From assembly GCF_010365305.1 (NCBI RefSeq), contig NZ_CP048279.1:2604001-2668000 (forward strand): 64,000 bases of DNA, in the 5' to 3' direction. The notes under the pieces were generated by a model. The model worked only from the letters and a program-made list of their open reading frames with translations, searched no databases and was not told the origin of the DNA. Below are positions 24,890-34,048 of this stretch, one piece after another. Both the position numbers and the translations under genes were made by a program. The DNA is from Staphylococcus sp. MI 10-1553. GTDB taxonomy: Bacteria > Bacillota > Bacilli > Staphylococcales > Staphylococcaceae. Numbering within the stretch: the stretch's first letter is position 1; the number at the start of each line of letters is the position of its first letter.

Positions 24890-25062
24890 TCCTCCATATT
24901 ATCTATAAGGAAGAACTTTACAGTGTCCGTTCCTTATGGTTTGATTCAACACTTCAAAAAAGACAGACTCCACCCATTTTGAAATTAAAGTTGCAAATTT
25001 GTTGCGTATAATCTGTAAATATCTGCAACTATCAACTATAAGAAACATCTGGACACCTCCTC
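24890..25062 (-). promoter_or_regulatory. Attenuator-like leader with competing hairpins
   Basis: On the minus strand GTTGC (25029-25025) can pair with GCAAC at 25005-25001 or GCAAC at 24994-24990, giving exclusive stems. A further stem ATAAGGAA/TTCCTTAT (24937-24930 with 24912-24905) ends nine bases before the GGAGG of the ABC-F gene. This combination with a leader ORF is the usual layout of translational or transcriptional attenuation. Confidence 0.55.
24899..25048 (-). CDS. Leader peptide of the ABC-F gene
   Basis: ATG 25046-25048 behind a strong GAGGAGGTGTCC opens a 49-residue frame beginning MFLIVDSCRYLQIIRN and ending at TAA 24899-24901, four bases before the ABC-F ribosome site GGAGG. 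It is intact and better initiated than the ABC-F gene itself. Translation of the peptide would run through all hairpins of the leader, so stalling within it could expose or release the ABC-F start, the mechanism known for erm and several ABC-F genes. The peptide itself is not one I recognise. Confidence 0.62.
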   Translation of the reverse strand: MFLIVDSCRYLQIIRNKFATLISKWVESVFFEVLNQTIRNGHCKVLPYR

Positions 25063-25152
25063 ACATATGATTTCATTCATATTTTACTATAAAAAAACGT
25101 TTTCATACAGAGTGTTTTTATCTTCAACATTTGAATGCATCAATTAAAAAAG

Positions 25153-25546
25153 AGGCAGAAACACAATTGAGTTTCCCATCCTCTCTATGATTTGACCGAA
25201 AATCAAAATATGGATATGTAAATTCAATTAAGGTTAATGGAACTCCAAATTTTTGTTTTTCACATTAAAAGCTTGTCTCTTGGATTCACAGCATTTAAAT
25301 ACAAATTGCTAAAATGGTCGAGATTACTTAGGGATCAGACAGCCGAAAATCCAATTCGGCCTCTATCCAGTGTTCACTTCAATCAAGCCGAATTGAGTTG
25401 AGGCAAGTCCCGTAGGAAACGCAAGCCCATGACAGCAATTGTGAAAATTTAAAAAGAGCATCAATCAAGGAAATTTGATTAAAATATTTCTCAAATAAGA
25501 CAACCCAAAATTTGTATGTCTCACTCTCTCCTTATGCTTAGATGCA
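25153..25546. repeat. Gene-free stretch with an inverted-repeat module
   Basis: No coding frame is credible here. The clearest structure is CAATTCGGC (25352-25360) and GCCGAATTG (25387-25395), a perfect 9-base inverted repeat with a 26-base loop. The surrounding AAAATCCAATTC...TTCAATCAA...ATTGAGTT layout recurs at about 56,280-56,343, so this seems to be a member of a dispersed intergenic repeat family. Confidence 0.5.
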
Positions 25547-25585
25547 AATAAAAAGAGGCAGCCCACCCTCAGATGCACTCCCTCT
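25547..25585 (-). terminator. Terminator of kbl
   Basis: Minus strand: AGAGG...CCTCT stem with inner pairing, followed by TTTTTATTTG, 12 bases past the kbl stop. Confidence 0.55.
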
Positions 25586-25596
25586 ACTTACTTATG

Positions 25597-26787
25597 CTAC
25601 TCAATAATGCCGAGTTCTTTACCTACGCGCGCGTACACTTCTAATGCTTGATCTAGCATTTCTGTTGTATGTGCAGCAGTCGGCATGTTGCGGACACGAC
25701 CTGTACCACGAGGAACTGTTGGGAACACAATCGATTTCACGTAAATGCCTTCTTCCATCAAACGTTTACTGAATTGTTGTGTTTTCTTTTCATCCCCAAT
25801 AATGACAGGTGTAATCGGTGTTTCAGATTGACCTGTATCAAAGCCTAGACGTGACAAGCCCTCTTTTAAATAATTCGCATTTTCCCATAAACGATCATGC
25901 AATTCTGTTGAAGCCATTAACTTTTTCACTGCTTCAGTAATCGCCTTTGTATCTCCAGGCGCTAATGAAGTTGAGAATAAGAATGGACGTGATTGCGCTT
26001 TTAACCAATCAATCAATTTTTGTGAACCGGCAACGTAACCCCCGACGACACCGATCGCTTTTGATAATGTACCGATTTGGAAGTCAACTTTATCTTGTAA
26101 GCCAAAGTGTTTAACCGTACCAGCACCTTTCCCCATAACACCTGAACCGTGTGCATCGTCAACATACACCATAATGCCATATTGTTCACAAATTTCGACG
26201 ATTTCAGGTAATTTTGCAACGTCGCCATCCATACTGAATACACCGTCAGTAATGTACATCACTTTATTGTATTGACCTGATTCTACAGCTTCTTTCGCTT
26301 TTTGACGCAAATCCTCCATATCTGAATGGTTCACACGAATAATTTTCGCTTTTGACAAACGACAACCATCAATAATTGACGCATGGTTCAATTCATCAGA
26401 TAAAATCGCATCATTTTTATTCATAACTGATGAAATAGCTGCCATGTTACAGTTAAAGCCGGATTGATATGCGACAGCTGCTTCTGTCCCTTTGAACTCA
26501 GCTAATGTCGCTTCTAACTCATCATGTAAGTCTAATGTACCGTTGATTGAACGTACTGCACCAGCACCGACACCATGTGTATCAATCGCATTTTTTGCTG
26601 CCGTTTTTAAATCTTCATTTGTCGCTAAACCTAAATAGTTGTTTGAAGACAAATTGATATATTTCTTGCCATTAATTTGAATTTCTGGCCCATTCGCACC
26701 TTCAACTGTATCAATTTCGTTATACAGCCCATTTTCTTTTAAATGGTTCAAATTTTCATCAAGAAAGTCGTTTAATTGTTGTACCAC
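25597..26787 (-). CDS. kbl: 2-amino-3-ketobutyrate CoA ligase (glycine C-acetyltransferase)
   Basis: 396 residues from GTG 26785-26787, which has GGGG eight bases upstream and gives the expected VVQQLNDFL start; an earlier GTG has no site. Alpha-oxoamine synthase family, PLP fold type [25 protein letters not shown] and the lysine-bearing [13 protein letters not shown] are all present. It converts 2-amino-3-ketobutyrate and CoA to glycine and acetyl-CoA, completing threonine breakdown begun by Tdh. It has its own terminator and is separated from tdh by the second ABC-F gene. Confidence 0.93.
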   Translation of the reverse strand: MVQQLNDFLDENLNHLKENGLYNEIDTVEGANGPEIQINGKKYINLSSNNYLGLATNEDLKTAAKNAIDTHGVGAGAVRSINGTLDLHDELEATLAEFKGTEAAVAYQSGFNCNMAAISSVMNKNDAILSDELNHASIIDGCRLSKAKIIRVNHSDMEDLRQKAKEAVESGQYNKVMYITDGVFSMDGDVAKLPEIVEICEQYGIMVYVDDAHGSGVMGKGAGTVKHFGLQDKVDFQIGTLSKAIGVVGGYVAGSQKLIDWLKAQSRPFLFSTSLAPGDTKAITEAVKKLMASTELHDRLWENANYLKEGLSRLGFDTGQSETPITPVIIGDEKKTQQFSKRLMEEGIYVKSIVFPTVPRGTGRVRNMPTAAHTTEMLDQALEVYARVGKELGIIE

Positions 26788-26833
26788 CTGAATTTCCCCT
26801 TTCACTTTTAAATCTCCTTAATCATAACGTATT

Positions 26834-26862
26834 TTGAACAAACTTAAAAGCAGATGTATAAT
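26834..26862 (+). promoter_or_regulatory. Promoter of the M20 amidohydrolase gene
   Basis: -35 TTGAAC (26834-26839), 17-base spacer, -10 TATAAT (26857-26862), 34 bases before the GTG start. Confidence 0.75.
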
Positions 26863-26896
26863 AAATGCCATAATCGAATTGAAGGAGAGAATAAAC

Positions 26897-28069
26897 GTGA
26901 CGGATTGGTTCCAATTGGCTTATGACAAAGAACAGAAGATGGTTCAAACACGACGCTATCTTCATCAACATCCTGAATTGTCATTTCAAGAAACAAAAAC
27001 ACATGTCTATATTTTGCAACGACTTCAACAATTGAATTTTGAAATTGACGAAAAAGTGGGACGCAACGGCATTATTGCACGAATAACAGGAGAGGAATCA
27101 GGTCCAACGATTGCATTACGCGCGGATTTTGATGCACTACCGATTGAAGATTTAAAAGAGGTGCCTTATCGTTCTCAAGTCCCTGGTGTGATGCATGCGT
27201 GTGGTCATGACGGCCATACAACGATTCTATTGACTGTCGCTGAATTACTACATGCGCATCAGTCTCAATTAAAAGGAACAGTCGTCTTAATTTTCCAATA
27301 TGGTGAAGAAGTGATGCCTGGCGGTGCGCAAGAAATGATTGCAGACAACGCCTTAATGGGTGTCGATAAAATATACGGCAATCATTTATGGAGCGGTTAT
27401 CCGACTGGGACGATTCACACACGACCGGGTCCAATGATGGCACAACCAGACGAATTTAACATTACCATTCACGGTAAAGGAGGGCACGGGGCTAAACCAC
27501 ACGAAACGATTGATCCGATTGTCATCCTTGCAGAGTTTATTTTAAGCGCACAAAAAATCGTTTCTCGTACGTTAGACCCTGTCAAACAAGCTGTGATTTC
27601 ATTTGGTAAAATTGAAGCCGGTGAAGCTGATAATGTGATTCCAGACACAGCGACTTGTCGTGGCACCGTGCGCACTTTCGAAACAGATGTCCAAGCGCAT
27701 ATTTACCACAAGATGGATTTGTTACTCCAAGGACTCGCGCTGGCTAACGACGTCACTTATACGTTTGACTACATTAAAGGCTATTTACCTGTTTACAACC
27801 ACGAAGCATCAGTAAACATCGTTAAAAATGCGGCTCATGCGCTAAACTTCCGATATCAAGAGTCCGATTTAATGATGGTCGGTGAAGACTTTTCATTTTA
27901 TTTAAAATCGAGACCTGGCGCATTTTTCTTAACTGGCTGTGGCAACGCTCAAAAAGGCACTGATTGGCCACATCACAGTCCACATTTTGATATTGACGAA
28001 GATGCCATGAAATACGCCGTGAGCACATTTATGAAGATTTTAGAATTTGAAGGCCTATTCAAAGATTAA
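26897..28069 (+). CDS. M20 family amidohydrolase / amidase
   Basis: 390 residues from GTG 26897 with AAGGAG at good spacing. Metal ligands and active-site residues fit the M20D carboxypeptidase-aminoacylase group: ALRADFDALPI, MHACGHDGH and FQYGEEVMPGGAQ with the catalytic Glu, then GKGGHGAKPH in the dimerisation lid and MMVGEDFSFY near the end. Members hydrolyse N-acyl amino acids, hippurate or indole conjugates; the substrate here cannot be told. It has its own promoter and terminator. The gene also occurs next to tuf in S. aureus, so it is core. Confidence 0.88.
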   Translation: MTDWFQLAYDKEQKMVQTRRYLHQHPELSFQETKTHVYILQRLQQLNFEIDEKVGRNGIIARITGEESGPTIALRADFDALPIEDLKEVPYRSQVPGVMHACGHDGHTTILLTVAELLHAHQSQLKGTVVLIFQYGEEVMPGGAQEMIADNALMGVDKIYGNHLWSGYPTGTIHTRPGPMMAQPDEFNITIHGKGGHGAKPHETIDPIVILAEFILSAQKIVSRTLDPVKQAVISFGKIEAGEADNVIPDTATCRGTVRTFETDVQAHIYHKMDLLLQGLALANDVTYTFDYIKGYLPVYNHEASVNIVKNAAHALNFRYQESDLMMVGEDFSFYLKSRPGAFFLTGCGNAQKGTDWPHHSPHFDIDEDAMKYAVSTFMKILEFEGLFKD

Positions 28070-28083
28070 CTGAACAATAACAT

Positions 28084-28124
28084 CACATCGCAGTTCCTTT
28101 TCACGGTAGCTGTGATGTGCTTTT
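28084..28124 (+). terminator. Terminator of the M20 gene
   Basis: CACATCGCAG (28084-28093) pairs with CTGTGATGTG (28110-28119) with one mismatch, then CTTTT. Confidence 0.65.
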
Positions 28125-28158
28125 CTCAATAAAATTTCACAATGAAAGGAATGTTACG

Positions 28159-28863
28159 ATGGGAGACACACTCTATCAACATGGTACACTGGGCACACTC
28201 ATGGCAGGCTTATTAGAAGGGACTGCAACGATTCAAGACATTCTCGAACAAGGTGATGCTGGTTTAGGAACGTTAGCTGGGTCGGATGGTGAAGTCATTT
28301 TTATAGACGGTCAAGCATTTCACGCCAATGCGCAAAACGAATTCACGCAACTCAGCGGAGAAGAACTGACCCCTTTCGCGACAATCACACATTTCCAGGC
28401 ACATCATACGTTTAATGCGACAAATCAATCCACGCAACATGTATTAGAGCATGTCCGTACAAAAATGCGCAGTCAAAATGCCTTTTCAGCAGTCAAAATC
28501 ACTGGAACATTTCGACATATGCATGTGAGAATGATGCCAAGACAAACACCCCCATACCGTCGCTTGATTGAGTCAGCACAACAACAACCCGAATATACAC
28601 GATCAAATATTTCAGGTACACTCATTGGCTTTTATACACCAGAACTGTTTCATGGCATTGGCGCAGGTGGCTTTCATATTCACTTTGTCGATGATGCACG
28701 GACATTCGGTGGACACGTGTTAGATTTTCACATTGAAGCAGCTAATATAGAAATTCAAGATTTTGAGACGCTGACGCAACATTTTCCAATAAACCACCAT
28801 TCGTTCACAGAGGCTGAAATTGATTATGAGGATATTAATGAAGAGATTAGAGAAGCTGAGTAA
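28159..28863 (+). CDS. budA: Alpha-acetolactate decarboxylase
   Basis: 234 residues from ATG 28159 with AAAGGA upstream; the longer frame from 28117 overlaps the preceding terminator. Family markers are YQHGTLGTLMAGL at the start, ATITHFQ, and FHGIGAGGFHIHFVDD with the HIH zinc ligands, then GGHVLDF. The enzyme turns 2-acetolactate into acetoin, diverting pyruvate away from acid and balancing branched-chain amino acid synthesis. It lies between the M20 gene and tuf, as in other staphylococci. Confidence 0.92.
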   Translation: MGDTLYQHGTLGTLMAGLLEGTATIQDILEQGDAGLGTLAGSDGEVIFIDGQAFHANAQNEFTQLSGEELTPFATITHFQAHHTFNATNQSTQHVLEHVRTKMRSQNAFSAVKITGTFRHMHVRMMPRQTPPYRRLIESAQQQPEYTRSNISGTLIGFYTPELFHGIGAGGFHIHFVDDARTFGGHVLDFHIEAANIEIQDFETLTQHFPINHHSFTEAEIDYEDINEEIREAE

Positions 28864-28912
28864 AGTTTTATATTAGTATCCAAAAATCTATGTACTTTTC
28901 ATCTTTAAAGGC

Positions 28913-28946
28913 AAAAAAAGAGTTGGCCGAGGCCAACTCTTTTTTA
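28913..28946. terminator. Strong bidirectional terminator between budA and tuf
   Basis: AAAAGAGTTGGCC-GA-GGCCAACTCTTTT with A-tract and T-tract on either side. It ends tuf on the minus strand and budA on the plus strand. Confidence 0.9.
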
Positions 28947-28962
28947 TCTATAATAAGATAGA

Positions 28963-30150
28963 TTATTGTTCGATGTTAGTAACAACGCCTGATCCTACAG
29001 TACGTCCACCTTCACGGATTGAGAAACGTGTACCGTCTTCGATAGCGATTGGTGAAATTAATTCAACTTCCATTTCAACGTTATCACCAGGCATTACCAT
29101 TTCAGTACCTTCTGGTAAATGAACAACGCCAGTTACGTCAGTTGTACGGAAATAGAATTGTGGGCGGTAGTTAGAGAAGAATGGTGTATGACGACCACCT
29201 TCGTCTTTAGATAATACGTAAACTTCTGCTTTAAATTTTGTGTGTGGTGTAATTGAACCAGGCGCAGCTAATACTTGACCACGGTTGATGTCTTCACGTG
29301 CAACACCACGTAATAAAGCACCAATGTTGTCACCAGCTTCAGCGTAGTCTAATAATTTACGGAACATTTCTACACCAGTAACAGTTGTTTTAGAAGATTC
29401 TTCAGTTAAACCGATGATTTCTACTTCGTCACCAACTTTGATTTGACCACGTTCAACACGACCAGTAGCAACTGTACCACGACCTGTGATTGAGAATACG
29501 TCCTCAACAGGCATCATGAATGGTTTGTCTGAGTCACGGTCTGGAGTTGGAATGTAAGTGTCTACAGCTTCCATTAATTCTAAGATTTTTTCTTCGTATT
29601 GCGCATCGCCTTCTAAAGCTTTTAATGCTGAACCAGCGATTACAGGTACGTCATCACCTGGGAAGTCGTATTCAGATAATAAGTCACGTACTTCCATTTC
29701 TACTAATTCTAATAATTCTTCGTCGTCTACCATGTCAACTTTGTTTAAGAATACAACTAATGCTGGTACACCAACGTTACGTGATAAAAGAATGTGCTCA
29801 CGAGTTTGTGGCATTGGACCGTCAGCAGCAGATACTACTAAGATACCACCGTCCATTTGAGCAGCACCAGTGATCATGTTTTTAACATAGTCAGCGTGTC
29901 CTGGGCAGTCAACGTGTGCATAGTGACGTTTGTCAGTTTGGTACTCGATGTGTGAAGTATTGATTGTGATACCACGTTCTTTTTCTTCTGGAGCGTTGTC
30001 AATCATGTCGTATGATTGTGCAACTGAGTCACCATGTTTTGCTAATACAGTTGCGATTGCAGCTGTTAAAGTCGTTTTACCATGGTCAACGTGACCGATA
30101 GTACCAATATTGGCATGTTCTTTTGAGCGATCGAATTTTTCTTTTGCCAT
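28963..30150 (-). CDS. tuf: Translation elongation factor Tu
   Basis: 395 residues, near the usual 394. G motifs: GHVDHGKT (18-25), the RGITI switch, DCPGHADY and NKVDMVDD. It carries aminoacyl-tRNA to the ribosomal A site and hydrolyses GTP. A good AGGAG precedes the ATG. It is the last gene of the minus-strand str-type cluster rpsL-rpsG-fusA-tuf and ends at a strong terminator. The sequence is very conserved with no odd features. Confidence 0.99.
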   Translation of the reverse strand: MAKEKFDRSKEHANIGTIGHVDHGKTTLTAAIATVLAKHGDSVAQSYDMIDNAPEEKERGITINTSHIEYQTDKRHYAHVDCPGHADYVKNMITGAAQMDGGILVVSAADGPMPQTREHILLSRNVGVPALVVFLNKVDMVDDEELLELVEMEVRDLLSEYDFPGDDVPVIAGSALKALEGDAQYEEKILELMEAVDTYIPTPDRDSDKPFMMPVEDVFSITGRGTVATGRVERGQIKVGDEVEIIGLTEESSKTTVTGVEMFRKLLDYAEAGDNIGALLRGVAREDINRGQVLAAPGSITPHTKFKAEVYVLSKDEGGRHTPFFSNYRPQFYFRTTDVTGVVHLPEGTEMVMPGDNVEMEVELISPIAIEDGTRFSIREGGRTVGSGVVTNIEQ

Positions 30151-30331
30151 TATAAAATCTCTCCTCTTTGATTAAGAATTATTATTTTAATATCTCTCAT
30201 GAAAGTTACTCACCAACATGAGATAGATAATGTTATTTCCTTTATAAATCATTTCTTGGAAAAAATCAATTTAAAAACCAGTCGCTATTTGAGTTACCCT
30301 CAAGGGCGACGCGTCAAACTAAGATGATGAA

Positions 30332-32413
30332 TTATTCACCTTTGTTCTTTTTAATGATCTCTTCAGAAATTGATTTAGGTACTTCTGCATAGTGATCGAA
30401 GTACATCGTGTAAGTACCGCGACCTTGCGTGTTAGAACGTAATGAAGTTGCGTAACCGAACATTTCTGAAAGTGGTACATAAGCGTTAACAACTTGTGCG
30501 TTACCACGTGGTTCCATACCATCTACACGTCCACGACGAGCAGTAACGTCACCCATGATGTCACCCATGTATTCTTCAGGCATTTCGATAGTTACTTTCA
30601 TCATCGGTTCTAAGATAACTGGATCACATTTTTTAGCAGCTTCTTTAAGTGCTAATGATGCAGCGATTTTGAAGGCCATTTCAGATGAGTCGACATCATG
30701 GTATGAACCATCAAATAATTTAGCTTTAACATCGATTAATGGATAACCAGCTAATACACCATTTTCCATAGCGTCTTTAAGACCTTGTTCAACTGATGGG
30801 ATGTATTCACGAGGAACTACACCACCAACGATAGCGTTTTCGAATTCGAAACCTGCACCTGTTTCGTTTGGTGTGAATTCAATGTGAACGTCACCATATT
30901 GACCACGACCACCAGATTGACGAGAGAATTTACCTTGAACGGCTGCAGAAGACTTGAATGTTTCACGGTAAGATACCATTGGTGCACCCACGTTTGCTTC
31001 TACATTAAATTCTTTCTTCATACGGTCAACAATGATATCAAGGTGAAGCTCACCCATACCACCAATGATAACTTGACCAGTTTCTTCATCTGTGTGCGCT
31101 TTGAAAGTAGGGTCTTCTTCTTGAAGTTTCACAAGCGCTTGAGTCATTTTATCTTGGTCTGCTTTTGATTTAGGTTCAACTGATAAGTGAATAACTGGCT
31201 CTGGGAATTCCATTGACTCAAGGATGATGTCATTTTTCTCTCCACAAAGTGTATCACCTGTACCAGTGTCTTTAAGACCTACAGCCGCTGCGATATCACC
31301 AGAATATACAGTGCTGATTTCTTCACGTGAGTTTGCGTGCATTTGTAAAATACGACCTACACGTTCACGTTTACCTTTAGTTGAGTTTTTAACGTATGAA
31401 CCTGAAGTTAAAGTACCAGAGTAAACACGGAAGAAAGTTAATTTACCAACATAAGGGTCAGTCATAACTTTAAATGCTAATGCAGCGAATTCTGCATCGT
31501 CGTCCGCTTTAGCGATAACTTCTTCATCAGGATCATCCGCACGATGACCAACGATTGGTTTAACGTCTAAAGGTGATGGAAGGTAGTCAATTACTGCGTC
31601 TAACATTAATTGAACACCTTTGTTTTTGAATGCTGTACCACAAAGTACTGGGTAGAACTCAACATCTGTTGTTGCTTGACGGATTGCGTCTTTAAGCTCA
31701 TCAACAGTGATTTCTTGTTCTTCAAAGATTTTTTCCATTAAGCTTTCATTTGTTTCAGCAACAGCTTCAATCAATGCTTCACGTGCTTCTTCAGCGCGCT
31801 CACGATAATCTTCAGGAATTTCAGTTTCTTCAATTTCAGTTCCTAAATCGTTCGTGTATTTGAAACATTTCATTGTTACTAAGTCGATGATAGCTGAGAA
31901 TTCATCTTCAGCACCGATTGGTAATTGAATTGGTGCAGCATTTGCTTGTAAACGATCATGTAAAGTGCTTACAGCGTAATCGAAGTTAGCACCGATTTTG
32001 TCCATTTTGTTTACAAATACGATACGAGGTACACCGTAAGTTGTTGCTTGGCGCCAAACCGTTTCAGTTTGAGGTTCTACACCTGATTGCGCATCAAGAA
32101 CTGTTACGGCACCATCAAGTACACGTAATGAACGTTCAACTTCTACAGTGAAGTCTACATGCCCAGGTGTATCGATGATGTTTACACGGTGATTTTTCCA
32201 TTCAGCAGTTGTTGCCGCTGAAGTAATCGTAATACCACGGTCTTGCTCTTGTTCCATCCAGTCCATTTGTGAAGCACCCTCATGTGTTTCACCAATTTTG
32301 TGGATACGTCCAGTGTAATAAAGAATACGTTCAGTCGTCGTCGTTTTACCAGCATCGATGTGCGCCATGATACCGATATTACGAGTGTTCTTTAAAGAAA
32401 AATCTCTTCCCAT
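30332..32413 (-). CDS. fusA: Translation elongation factor G
   Basis: 693 residues, the expected length. Visible: [15 protein letters not shown] (G1), [10 protein letters not shown] (switch I), [13 protein letters not shown], and the C-terminal domains III-V ([30 protein letters not shown]). It drives translocation on the ribosome and, with RRF, recycles it. It is the target of fusidic acid; I did not try to type resistance positions. It lies between rpsG and tuf. Confidence 0.99.
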   Translation of the reverse strand: MGRDFSLKNTRNIGIMAHIDAGKTTTTERILYYTGRIHKIGETHEGASQMDWMEQEQDRGITITSAATTAEWKNHRVNIIDTPGHVDFTVEVERSLRVLDGAVTVLDAQSGVEPQTETVWRQATTYGVPRIVFVNKMDKIGANFDYAVSTLHDRLQANAAPIQLPIGAEDEFSAIIDLVTMKCFKYTNDLGTEIEETEIPEDYRERAEEAREALIEAVAETNESLMEKIFEEQEITVDELKDAIRQATTDVEFYPVLCGTAFKNKGVQLMLDAVIDYLPSPLDVKPIVGHRADDPDEEVIAKADDDAEFAALAFKVMTDPYVGKLTFFRVYSGTLTSGSYVKNSTKGKRERVGRILQMHANSREEISTVYSGDIAAAVGLKDTGTGDTLCGEKNDIILESMEFPEPVIHLSVEPKSKADQDKMTQALVKLQEEDPTFKAHTDEETGQVIIGGMGELHLDIIVDRMKKEFNVEANVGAPMVSYRETFKSSAAVQGKFSRQSGGRGQYGDVHIEFTPNETGAGFEFENAIVGGVVPREYIPSVEQGLKDAMENGVLAGYPLIDVKAKLFDGSYHDVDSSEMAFKIAASLALKEAAKKCDPVILEPMMKVTIEMPEEYMGDIMGDVTARRGRVDGMEPRGNAQVVNAYVPLSEMFGYATSLRSNTQGRGTYTMYFDHYAEVPKSISEEIIKKNKGE

Positions 32414-32555
32414 GGGTATTCTTTCTCCTTCCAGAATATAGGATTATATGATTAGATATAGCTTTACCCTAAGCATGTATAGAACTGTTCAATCAACAGC
32501 TTAAAAGCAAGTTGATGGCACTATACAGAAATTGCTCAGGGAATTCGCAAATATC

Positions 32556-33026
32556 TTACCAGCGGTAGTGAGCGAATGCTTTGTTCGCTTCAGCCATTTT
32601 GTGAGTGTCCTCACGTTTCTTAACTGCACCACCAGTGTTGTTAGCTGCGTCTAAGATTTCGTTAGCTAAACGCTCTTCCATAGTTTTTTCACCACGAAGA
32701 CGCGCATAGTTTACTAACCAACGTAAACCTAAAGTAGTGCGACGCTCTGGACGAACTTCTACAGGTACTTGGTAGTTTGAACCACCTACACGGCGAGCTT
32801 TAACTTCAAGTACTGGCATAATATTGTTAATTGCTTCATCGAAAACTTCCATTGCATCACGACCAGAACGTTCTTGAACTAAGTCGAATGCTGAATAAAG
32901 AATACGTTGAGCAGTTCCACGTTTACCATCTAACATAATCTTGTTGATTAATTTTGTTACTAACTTAGAGTTGTGAATTGGATCTGGTAACACATCTCTT
33001 TTAGGTACTGATCCTTTACGAGGCAT
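32556..33026 (-). CDS. rpsG: 30S ribosomal protein S7
   Basis: 156 residues, standard for S7. It starts [16 protein letters not shown] and contains the conserved [16 protein letters not shown] loop. S7 binds the 3' major domain of 16S rRNA and nucleates head assembly; in the str operon it can act as an autoregulator. It lies between rpsL and fusA as expected. Confidence 0.98.
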   Translation of the reverse strand: MPRKGSVPKRDVLPDPIHNSKLVTKLINKIMLDGKRGTAQRILYSAFDLVQERSGRDAMEVFDEAINNIMPVLEVKARRVGGSNYQVPVEVRPERRTTLGLRWLVNYARLRGEKTMEERLANEILDAANNTGGAVKKREDTHKMAEANKAFAHYRW

Positions 33027-33106
33027 AATACAAGTCCTCCCTTCCTATTATAGTATATTTGATTTCTTTCATCATGATTAAATGAGATTTTTACAACTAT
33101 TTAATC

Positions 33107-33520
33107 TTATTTTTTAGGTTTTTTAGTACCGTATAATGAACGGCTTTGCATACGACCGTCAACACCTGACGTATCTAATGCACCACGAACGATATGGTAA
33201 CGCACACCAGGTAAGTCTTTTACACGTCCACCACGTACAAGTACAACACTGTGTTCTTGTAAGTTGTGTCCGATACCAGGGATGTATGCGTTGATTTCAA
33301 TGTTGTTTGATAAACGCACACGTGCATATTTACGTAACGCTGAGTTTGGTTTTTTAGGAGTCATAGTACCCACACGTGTACATACGCCACGTTTTTGTGG
33401 AGAATTCAATTTAGTGAATTGTTTCTTTTGACTGTTAAAACCTCTATTTAAAGCTGGTGAATCAGATTTTTTAGTTTTGCTTTGTCTTGGTTTACGTACT
33501 AATTGGTTAATAGTAGGCAT
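33107..33520 (-). CDS. rpsL: 30S ribosomal protein S12
   Basis: 137 residues beginning [15 protein letters not shown]. The decoding-site segments [17 protein letters not shown] and [14 protein letters not shown] keep both lysines that are changed in streptomycin resistance, so this is the sensitive form. S12 sits at the decoding centre of the small subunit. It is the first ribosomal gene after the L7Ae-like gene in this cluster. Confidence 0.98.
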   Translation of the reverse strand: MPTINQLVRKPRQSKTKKSDSPALNRGFNSQKKQFTKLNSPQKRGVCTRVGTMTPKKPNSALRKYARVRLSNNIEINAYIPGIGHNLQEHSVVLVRGGRVKDLPGVRYHIVRGALDTSGVDGRMQSRSLYGTKKPKK

Positions 33521-33616
33521 TCAAGCTTCCTCCTCTCTTCATTTCTTAATCCCACACATCCAGGTGGTTCATTTTTGGGTTAAATAAAAATTTAGTAAGC
33601 ATGATACTTACTAATC

Positions 33617-33871
33617 TCACTTGAGCAAAGCAACAACTGTCGCCTTTAGATTGATACCAACATATTCTCCAAGTGCTTGTCGACTTGAAAAGAATTCGAT
33701 AGGTATCTTATTTTGATTGGCAAAGCTTAACACGCGCGCGAGCAAATGCACATTCACATCTTCGCCTATAATCAGTTTGTTTACGCGTTGATCACGAAGC
33801 GCTTTTAACGTCTCCTTCAGACCAACCACGTAGGCTTGTTTGTCAAAGCGTGTGACTTTTTCATTAGACAT
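33617..33871 (-). CDS. L7Ae-family ribosomal protein (YbxF type)
   Basis: 84 residues of the L7Ae/L30e fold that binds kink-turn [25 protein letters not shown] and a terminal [14 protein letters not shown]. In Bacillus the YbxF/RplGB protein at the same place (between rpoC and rpsL) binds kink-turns and associates with ribosomes. AGGA precedes the ATG. Cytoplasmic; non-essential in relatives. Confidence 0.93.
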   Translation of the reverse strand: MSNEKVTRFDKQAYVVGLKETLKALRDQRVNKLIIGEDVNVHLLARVLSFANQNKIPIEFFSSRQALGEYVGINLKATVVALLK

Positions 33872-34048
33872 TTACATATCCTCCAAAGTACTGCTTGCAT
33901 CAACCTTTACTATATTATCATCTTAGCAAATCGTTCGTCAACAGTTATTCGAAAATATTCTGTGGTTTTGTTGAAGATTTTCACAGTCAGTTCGAACAAG
34001 AAGTCACCGATACCGATGACTTCTGTTCAACTCACTGGAAATGAAAAG

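Noticed and set aside
33994..34028. Hairpin GAACAAGAAGTCA/TGACTTCTGTTC past rpoC as a terminator
   Set aside because: The stem is good but no T-tract follows on the rpoC strand, so termination cannot be claimed.
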